IMG/VR virus record: IMGVR_UViG_3300025168_013778
Span: 1-64,000 of that record
Source: a virus
Strand: one strand, 5' to 3'
DNA: 64,000 bases
Shown piece after piece: positions 59,089 to 64,000 of this stretch. The notes below the pieces were generated by a model. The model searched no databases. It worked only from the letters and a program-made list of their open reading frames with translations, and had not been told where the DNA came from. Numbering within the stretch: position 1 is the first letter of the stretch; each line of letters begins with the position of its first letter. Made by a program: the position numbers and the translations under genes.

Positions 59089-59895
59089 ATGCTGAATGAA
59101 GAAATAAAAAGAATTAAGTCTCTCATGATAATAAGAGAGCAAGAAGAGATGAATTTATCGTCTTATTTGGATTCTACTTACTTAAAAACACCAGAACAAG
59201 CGGGTATTGGTGAAGAAGAAACAGACGTAATAATATTTGATACAATTAAAGATGCCATAGAACATAATATGAAGTTAGTTATGATAAGGCCTGAGTATGT
59301 TAAAACAGCTCGTGAATTCATAGATAGTAAAGGAGCTAATGTGTTAGTTGGTACCGTTATAGGTTTTCCTAATGGTGATACTGGTCAGGGTGCTAAAATG
59401 GATGAGGCTATAAAAGCTATAGAGGATGGGGTGGATGAATTAGATTTTGTTGTAGATTACAAAGCTTTTAAAAATGGTGACCTAGATACAATCATGAAAG
59501 AGGTTAGTGAAGGAACAGCTATTGGTATAGCAGATGGAAAGGCTGTTAAGTGGATTATAGAATCAGCAGCTTTAAATGACGAAGAAATAGCTGAACTTAC
59601 AAGATTAATTAGTAAAATAGTGATAGAAACAGTTGGTCAGGAAAAAGCTAGTAATGTTTTTGTTAAAACGTCAACAGGATTTTACCAGTCCGATGACGGT
59701 AGACCAATAGGTGCAACACCAGAAGCGGTAAGTATTATGAAGTCCAACTCTGGACCTTTACAAGTTAAAGCGTCTGGTGGTATTTATAGTAAAGAAGACG
59801 CTGAAAAAATGATAGGGGCGGGTGCAACTAGATTAGGTACTTCTGCCGCTAAAGATATAATGGTTGGGAATAAAATAGATAATACGGAATACTAA
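59089..59895 (+). CDS. deoC: deoxyribose-phosphate aldolase with N-terminal packaging-type tag
   Basis: A 268-residue aldolase. Residues 1-20 (M-L-N-E-E-I-K-R-I-K-S-L-M-I-I-R-E-Q-E-E) are extra and similar in kind to the shared tag. The enzyme follows: Y-L-D-S-T-Y-L-K (26-33), V-G-T-V-I-G-F-P-N-G (87-96), D-E-L-D-F-V-V-D-Y (116-124; D119), F-V-K-T-S-T-G-F (191-198; Schiff-base K193) and V-K-A-S-G-G-I (226-232; K227). It splits 2-deoxyribose-5-phosphate into glyceraldehyde-3-phosphate and acetaldehyde. The catalytic triad is complete. Next to a deoxyribosyltransferase-like gene, overlapping it at TAATGA. Confidence 0.93.
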   Translation: MLNEEIKRIKSLMIIREQEEMNLSSYLDSTYLKTPEQAGIGEEETDVIIFDTIKDAIEHNMKLVMIRPEYVKTAREFIDSKGANVLVGTVIGFPNGDTGQGAKMDEAIKAIEDGVDELDFVVDYKAFKNGDLDTIMKEVSEGTAIGIADGKAVKWIIESAALNDEEIAELTRLISKIVIETVGQEKASNVFVKTSTGFYQSDDGRPIGATPEAVSIMKSNSGPLQVKASGGIYSKEDAEKMIGAGATRLGTSAAKDIMVGNKIDNTEY

Positions 59896-60779
59896 TGAGA
59901 AATAAAATTAAAAATCTTTTAAGAGAATTCGAAGAGAATAAGAATACCGCATATGATGAAATTTACTCACTACCTTACAATTTAAGGAGTGAATTACAAA
60001 ACCAATTAGAAATGTTGGTTTCTGCCGACCAAACTATGGATTTAGAGGAAATTGAGTACGGTGGTATACCGGAGTTAAAATCTTCTGGTAACATTTTTAA
60101 CCAAATAAGTAAGTGGTTTAAGAGGTACTTAACAGATAAAGCTTCTGATTTTTTAATTAATGCAAGTGCAGATGAAATGCAAGACACCATAAAAATGTTA
60201 AAAGTTCTTGACCCTAAAGATATGAATGGAATCTTTGAACCTAGAGCAATGTATTTGGGTGGTGGTATTGATTTTGCCACAGACGCTTTATCTTGGAGAA
60301 CAAAAGTAGAGGATTATTTTGGTGAGGGACACGTAGTTAAGGGTACTAGGTTATTAGACTTGGTAACTACAGGTACAATGGACTTTAAGGGGTTAGAGAC
60401 ACCGGCAATATTAAATCCTTTAAGAGCTGAAACAGTAAGGGATGAAGATGAAGAATTCCAAAACCTTTTTAAAGCGTGGAAAGCTAATAAATTAACAGGT
60501 GAGCAGTTTGAGGTGTTTAGGGAAAAAATTAGAGAACAAATTGTTGTACAAGATTTATACATGTTAAAAGTTTGTGACACTAACTTAATTAATTTTGATG
60601 GTACTGCTGGTGCTGGAACGTTTGGTGAAGCACAGGTTAGTGCATTAAAAAATTCACAAGTATTTATTTGGTTAACTAATGGAATGAAAATATCAAATAT
60701 TTCCCCATGGATGATGCCTTCTATAACTAAGATATTACAAGAAGATGAATTATTTCCTTTTTTAGCCAACTTTAAATAA
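59895..60779 (+). CDS. nucleoside 2-deoxyribosyltransferase-like protein, tagged
   Basis: A 294-residue protein with the exact tag M-R-N-K-I-K-N-L-L-R-E-F. The body (about 115-294) has A-M-Y-L-G-G-G-I-D-F-A-T-D-A-L-S-W-R (118-135), I-V-V-Q-D-L-Y-M-L-K-V-C-D-T-N-L-I (216-232), G-A-G-T-F-G-E-A-Q (239-247; E245 as the probable catalytic Glu) and I-S-P-W-M-M-P-S-I-T-K-I. This order is of NDT-fold enzymes: x-Y-L-x-G x-x-x-x-x-W-R, D-x-x-x-x-x-x-x-D, then G-T-x-x-E. It may exchange or hydrolyse the base of a deoxynucleoside (or another nucleotide glycosidic bond). Residues 12-110 are an added helical part. Homology is inferred by motif order. Confidence 0.6.
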   Translation: MRNKIKNLLREFEENKNTAYDEIYSLPYNLRSELQNQLEMLVSADQTMDLEEIEYGGIPELKSSGNIFNQISKWFKRYLTDKASDFLINASADEMQDTIKMLKVLDPKDMNGIFEPRAMYLGGGIDFATDALSWRTKVEDYFGEGHVVKGTRLLDLVTTGTMDFKGLETPAILNPLRAETVRDEDEEFQNLFKAWKANKLTGEQFEVFREKIREQIVVQDLYMLKVCDTNLINFDGTAGAGTFGEAQVSALKNSQVFIWLTNGMKISNISPWMMPSITKILQEDELFPFLANFK

Positions 60780-60782
60780 AAG

Positions 60783-61433
60783 ATGCCTTATAGAATAAAA
60801 AAACATACATTGTCTGAAAGTGTTAATCAAAATCGATTAATACTGTTGGATGTTGACGACACAATTCTTAAACCGTCACAAATCTACATATATAGAAATT
60901 TACCAACAGACTCTAGTGAGGTTAAACTTACCCCGTCGGAGTATGCTCATGAAAATGTTACAGAAGAAAATAAAAACTATTACGACTATAGAGACTTCTT
61001 AGACCCAATAAAAATAAAAAGGTCAATATCCCAAGCAGAACCAATAATATCTAACCTATCAATCATGGACGACCTTTTATCTAGAGGTTATCAATTAGGT
61101 ATTTTAACAGCTAGGTCTTCTGAAGACGTAGTTTTTAAGGGATTAAAGGATTGGTTAATGTATAAAGATAAAGATGGTAAGTTAATCCCTATTGGTGATA
61201 AGTTAAATAGAGAAAATGTATTTGCTGTTAATGACACACAAAGGGTTAAGGGGTTAAAGGGTGAAACTGACTACGATAAAAAAGCTGAGGTGATGGAGTC
61301 ACTATTAGAAGTGTATGATGAAATATTATTTATAGATGACGACATTAAGAACATTAAAGAAATGAGAAGGCTTAAAGGAAGATTATCAAGAGAACTAAAT
61401 AATAAGCTTTTTATAAAGCATGCTTTATATTAA
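60783..61433 (+). CDS. HAD-superfamily phosphatase (216 aa), possibly tagged
   Basis: A 216-residue protein. After a basic start M-P-Y-R-I-K-K-H-T-L-S-E-S comes R-L-I-L-L-D-V-D-D-T-I-L (19-30; motif I DxDxT), Y-Q-L-G-I-L-T-A-R-S (about 103-112; motif II) and E-I-L-F-I-D-D-D-I-K-N-I (about 179-190; motif IV). The residues between 50 and 95 are a cap-like insertion. Related to polynucleotide 3'-phosphatases and nucleotidases. Third gene of the deoC operon, 3 bases after the NDT-like gene; the T4 Pnkp kinase and phosphatase are one protein, here kinase and HAD are separate. Confidence 0.8.
   Translation: MPYRIKKHTLSESVNQNRLILLDVDDTILKPSQIYIYRNLPTDSSEVKLTPSEYAHENVTEENKNYYDYRDFLDPIKIKRSISQAEPIISNLSIMDDLLSRGYQLGILTARSSEDVVFKGLKDWLMYKDKDGKLIPIGDKLNRENVFAVNDTQRVKGLKGETDYDKKAEVMESLLEVYDEILFIDDDIKNIKEMRRLKGRLSRELNNKLFIKHALY
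61412..61429. repeat. perfect 18-base palindrome at gene end
   Basis: TATAAAGCATGCTTTATA is a perfect palindrome at the last codons of the HAD gene (stop at 61431-61433). No T run follows, so it is a poor terminator; it could be a protein-binding site or a hairpin in mRNA. The following 146-base gap to 61580 is AT-rich with another inverted repeat (GCATA...TATGC near 61455) and no clear promoter. Confidence 0.4.
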
Positions 61434-61579
61434 TTTATATATAAAAGCTAAAAGCATATATTTATTTATGCATATAACACTATTATATATATTTTGCAAG
61501 TAAAGGGTTAAAAGATAACTATTTTTAATAAACCGTATATTTATTAGTAAATAAAGATATTAAAACAAAAAAATAAGAC

Positions 61580-62068
61580 ATGGCTGATTTATTAATGAAA
61601 ATGCCCATACCGTACGAACCTAAAAAGAAAAATAGGTTTATTTTAAGATTCCCATCGTCTTTGGGTATTAACGAATGGTATGTGGAAAGTACATCCAGAC
61701 CTAACATATCCATAGGGTCAGTAGAAATTCCTTTTTTAAATACCTCAACGTATGTTGCTGGTAGATTCGTTTGGAACACAATAAACGTAACATTTAGAGA
61801 CCCAATCGGTCCTTCAGCTGCACAAGCTTTAATGGAGTGGACTAGGTTACACGCGGAATCAGTTACAGGTAGAATGGGGTACGCTGCTGGATACAAGAAA
61901 GACATTGATTTAGAAATGTTAGACCCTACTGGTGTGGTTGTTGAGAAATGGATTCTACAGGGAACGTTCTTAACTGACGTAAACTTCAACGACTTATCCT
62001 ATAGTGATGAAGGTTTAGCAAACATATCAGCTACATTAAGACCTGATAGATGTATATTAGTATACTAA
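61580..62068 (+). CDS. 19: tail tube protein (T4 gp19-like)
   Basis: A 162-residue protein, the same length as T4 gp19 (163). N-R-F-I-L-R-F-P (about 17-24), W-Y-V-E-S-T-S-R-P (about 33-41), F-V-W-N-T-I-N-V-T-F-R-D-P-I-G-P-S (about 63-79) and A-L-M-E-W-T-R-L-H (about 83-91), then I-D-L-E-M-L-D-P-T-G-V-V-V-E-K-W, follow the conserved tube fold. It polymerises to form the inner tube inside the sheath. A terminator follows. Confidence 0.92.
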   Translation: MADLLMKMPIPYEPKKKNRFILRFPSSLGINEWYVESTSRPNISIGSVEIPFLNTSTYVAGRFVWNTINVTFRDPIGPSAAQALMEWTRLHAESVTGRMGYAAGYKKDIDLEMLDPTGVVVEKWILQGTFLTDVNFNDLSYSDEGLANISATLRPDRCILVY

Positions 62069-62090
62069 AATAGTTTACAAAAAATTAATT

Positions 62091-62120
62091 AATCCATATC
62101 TTGTAGGTATGGATTTTTTT
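62091..62120 (+). terminator. rho-independent terminator
   Basis: AATCCATA-TCTTGTAGG-TATGGATT followed by T: eight-pair stem (62091-62098 with 62108-62115) and T run to 62120. Directly downstream of the tail tube gene, it would limit read-through into the assembly genes. Confidence 0.85.
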
Positions 62121-62192
62121 ATTCCATATTTAATAATAGAAAGTAGTTTACTTTAATTAAAATAAGTGTAAATTTTTTACAAGAAAAATATT

Positions 62193-62957
62193 ATGGACCC
62201 AACACAAGCATATCAACCACAACATGAGATTAATGTTCCTTATGATGTGGTAACATTACCATCTAAAGGTATATTTTATAAAAACAAGATAACTTCAGTT
62301 AAAGTTACTTATCTTACAGCGTCTGACGAAAATGTATTAACGTCACAAAACCTAGTAAAAGAAGGTAATTTAATAAATGAGTTATTACGTAGAAAGATTG
62401 TTGCCTCAGACATTAAAGTAGAAGATTTATTAGATTGTGACAAAGAAGCTATCTTAATATTTTTAAGAAATACTGCGTATGGCAGTGAATATAATTTAAA
62501 GTTAATCGACCCCAAAACTCAAAAACCTTTTGACTATGTTGTTGATTTAGGAGCTATATCTTTTAAAGACTTTGATTTAAAACCTGATGATAGTGGTGAA
62601 TTTGAGTTCATATTTCCAGTATCAAGAAAAAAGGCTAAATTTAAGTTTTTAACCCCTGATGATGAAAAATCATTAGAAACACTACAGGACCAATACAAAG
62701 GAACACAAGTAGTACCATCAGTAACTAAAAGATTAGAATTATTAATAAAAGAGATTGACGGTGAAAGAAGTCCAGAACAACTTGCAATATGGATTCAAGC
62801 TATGCCAATTAAAGATTCTCAAGCACTTAGACAATACATAACTGGTAACAAACCAGGGTTAGACTTAACAATTTCAACTACAGCACCGTCCGGAGAAAAG
62901 GTCACATCACGTGTGGCATTTGGTGCGGAGTTTTTTCGTCCTTTCTTCGGAGTATAG
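62193..62957 (+). CDS. 26: baseplate hub/tail assembly chaperone (T4 gp26-like)
   Basis: A 254-residue protein with V-V-T-L-P-S-K-G-I-F-Y (about 19-29), V-T-Y-L-T-A-S-D-E-N-V-L-T, L-L-D-C-D-K-E-A-I-L-I-F-L-R-N-T-A-Y-G-S-E-Y. The L-P-S-K-G-x-F-Y start and the later D-K-x-x-I-L-x-x-L-R-x-x-x-Y-G belong to the T4 baseplate-hub protein group (gp26/gp51-like). It lies between tail tube and tape measure, where tail assembly chaperones of many contractile phages stand, and its end probably shifts frame into 62938-63138. The short form ends at 62957. Confidence 0.7.
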   Translation: MDPTQAYQPQHEINVPYDVVTLPSKGIFYKNKITSVKVTYLTASDENVLTSQNLVKEGNLINELLRRKIVASDIKVEDLLDCDKEAILIFLRNTAYGSEYNLKLIDPKTQKPFDYVVDLGAISFKDFDLKPDDSGEFEFIFPVSRKKAKFKFLTPDDEKSLETLQDQYKGTQVVPSVTKRLELLIKEIDGERSPEQLAIWIQAMPIKDSQALRQYITGNKPGLDLTISTTAPSGEKVTSRVAFGAEFFRPFFGV

Positions 62958-63138
62958 GCAAGCTGTGCTTGATGAAATCTACTATCTAGTAAAATACGGT
63001 AATTTTACCCATAAATCGGTATATAACATGCCAATATTTGAAAGACGTTATTATTTAGGAAAACTATTGGGTGAGTTTGAAAAAAAGAACGAAGCTAGGG
63101 AACAAGCAAAAAACAAAGCTAGGAACAAAATGAGCTAG
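62911..63138 (+). CDS. C-terminal extension of tail assembly protein by frameshift (frame +1)
   Basis: The frame (62911-63138) has no ATG before 63028; its only early start would be GTG at 62911, inside the previous gene. With the proposed shift at 62931-62937 the fusion adds 66 residues (V-L-S-S-E-Y-R-Q-A-V-L-D-E-I-Y-Y-L-V-K-Y-G) to 248 residues, 314 in all. The added part is helical and strongly charged at the end (A-R-E-Q-A-K-N-K-A-R-N-K), as in GT-type extensions that bind the tape measure protein, which is encoded immediately downstream. Confidence 0.55.
   Translation: MWHLVRSFFVLSSEYRQAVLDEIYYLVKYGNFTHKSVYNMPIFERRYYLGKLLGEFEKKNEAREQAKNKARNKMS
62931..62937 (+). promoter_or_regulatory. 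candidate programmed +1 (or -2) frameshift site
   Basis: In the frame of the 62193 gene the sequence reads GAG TTT TTT CGT. The second TTT (62934-62936) can re-pair as TTC (62935-62937) by moving one base forward, and the next 0-frame codon CGT would be slow in this AGA-preferring genome. This +1 shift joins the gp26-like frame to the 62938-63138 frame, as happens at the tail-assembly genes of many phages. Confidence 0.5.
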
Positions 63139-63178
63139 AAATTTAAACCCCATCTATTTATAACTATAAAACAATACT

Positions 63179-64000
63179 ATGGCACAGATATGGGATAAGT
63201 TTAACATGAGTAAGGCACAATGGATGAACATGCCTAAAGAAAACCAGCAAATCCTTACAAAACATCTTAGCACATCAGCAACATTTAGTAACATGCCCGA
63301 AAATAATCTTAAGGGAGCTAAAGATTATCTTGGTTTAATTACTAAAACAACTCACGCCCAAATAGAAAATTTGAGTTTAATGACTCAGATAGGTAAACAT
63401 GATGAGGCGGGTGTGGTTGCTCAAGACCAAATTAATAGTTTAATTGAAAAAGAATTAACATTAAGAAAACAAGTAGTTACACAACTTGGTCAGGTAGGTA
63501 GTTTACAACAACAAACATCAGCTAATATATTAGACGCAGCTGTACAACTTCACAAATTTGGAATAGACACAACAAGAACATTTGAAACTCTTTCAGAAAT
63601 AAGTGAAGAGGTAGGTAGGAACCTATCAATCAGTAGTGAGGATTTAGAGAGGTTAACGTTAATGTCGGTTTCTTTAAATATGACTGCACAAGAATCTGCT
63701 GAAGTAGTTAAAGGTTTTGAACAAATGGGATTGTCTATGGGTGCTGCTGTAGACAAGTCTATGGAAATGGCAGAAGTAGCTAGACTACAAGGACTTAACG
63801 TAGACAAATTTATGGGGGATATCGCTAATAGAATGGATACCCTTAACAGTTACAACTTCGCAGACGGTGTAAAGGGATTTGCTAGAATGGCTGCACAAGC
63901 TCAGAAACTAGGTTTAGATATGGGTAAAGTGGTACAACTAGCCGAAAAAGTTATGAGTCCAGAAGGAGCTATAGAATTAGCAGCAAACCTACAAGTGTTA
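63179..64000 (+). CDS. tape measure protein, N-terminal part (runs off window)
   Basis: ATG at 63179; the frame is open for 274 codons to the end of the window. M-A-Q-I-W-D-K-F-N-M-S-K-A-Q-W, then long helical stretches rich in Q, A, L, E and M (I-E-N-L-S-L-M-T-Q-I-G-K, G-F-A-R-M-A-A-Q-A-Q-K-L) typical of a tape measure that spans the tail and sets its length. It follows the tail tube and the assembly-chaperone frames, the usual place of this gene. No hydrophobic anchor is visible in the present part. The remainder lies beyond the window. Confidence 0.8.
   Translation, partial: MAQIWDKFNMSKAQWMNMPKENQQILTKHLSTSATFSNMPENNLKGAKDYLGLITKTTHAQIENLSLMTQIGKHDEAGVVAQDQINSLIEKELTLRKQVVTQLGQVGSLQQQTSANILDAAVQLHKFGIDTTRTFETLSEISEEVGRNLSISSEDLERLTLMSVSLNMTAQESAEVVKGFEQMGLSMGAAVDKSMEMAEVARLQGLNVDKFMGDIANRMDTLNSYNFADGVKGFARMAAQAQKLGLDMGKVVQLAEKVMSPEGAIELAANLQVL

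Noticed and set aside
61412-61429. The 18-base palindrome as a terminator
   Set aside because: The stem is AT-rich and no T run follows; the clear terminator of this region is at 62091-62120 after the tail tube gene.

Overview
This window looks like part of the genome of a large, AT-rich, T4-related contractile-tailed phage (myovirus) that infects a member of the Bacteroidota. The phage call rests on a T4-type tail tube (61580-62068), a tail sheath (51134-54757), a tape-measure start (63179 to the window end), a family B DNA polymerase (42457-45180), an ATP-dependent DNA ligase that runs off the left edge (1-530), a gp55-like late sigma factor, PhoH, dUTPase and several virion proteins. The host call is inference. 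At least three promoters have the Bacteroidota form TTTG-N19/20-TATCTTTG (1027-1057 minus, 56139-56170 minus, 56190-56220 plus), and start regions are A-rich without clear Shine-Dalgarno sites. No rRNA, tRNA, CRISPR array or insertion sequence was seen.

Layout. (1) 1-1.1 kb, minus: DNA ligase and a small unknown gene behind a host-type promoter. (2) 1.3-7.8 kb, minus: virion and baseplate-like genes followed by the sigma factor. (3) 7.8-31.1 kb, minus: a very large carbohydrate block with eleven glycosyltransferases (a twelfth is at 33.9-35.1 kb), ten nucleotide-sugar enzymes, two methyltransferases and small helpers; PhoH sits inside it. It includes Gmd, a His-type ColD-like dehydratase and a GDP-fucose/colitose synthase, but no flippase, polymerase or nucleotidyltransferase. 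(4) 31.1-35.1 kb, minus: dUTPase, an exonuclease, a CDGSH iron-sulfur protein, small unknown proteins and a glycosyltransferase. (5) 35.2-37.7 kb, minus: unknown late genes including a WYL-like protein. (6) 37.75-45.2 kb, plus: fibre/baseplate proteins and DNA polymerase. (7) 45.2-48.9 kb, minus: an S74-chaperone fibre protein, a structural protein and an SNF2 helicase. (8) 49.0-55.8 kb, plus: structural genes, tail sheath and a tagged protein; a small RHH repressor lies on the minus strand. (9) 55.8-61.4 kb, both strands: an accessory island between sheath and tail tube. (10) 61.6-64 kb, plus: tail tube, tail-assembly protein with a probable programmed frameshift, and tape measure.

The most interesting observation concerns the island at 54.8-61.4 kb. 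At least four, perhaps nine, otherwise unrelated proteins start with a similar short basic amphipathic peptide (pattern M-R-x-x-I-K-x-[IL]-L-[RQ]-E) followed by [LI]-x-E sites. They include a Mn-type superoxide dismutase, deoxyribose-phosphate aldolase, a nucleoside deoxyribosyltransferase-like protein, a zeta/PNK-like P-loop kinase, a HAD phosphatase, a WYL-like protein and a three-module cysteine-rich basic protein. In T4, N-terminal capsid-targeting sequences of this general kind send internal proteins into the prohead and are removed by the gp21 protease. I infer that this phage may package a set of enzymes in its head and inject them with its DNA. The SOD and DeoC operons diverge from a perfect back-to-back pair of T4-type late elements, TATAAATATATTTATA, which fits late expression of virion cargo.
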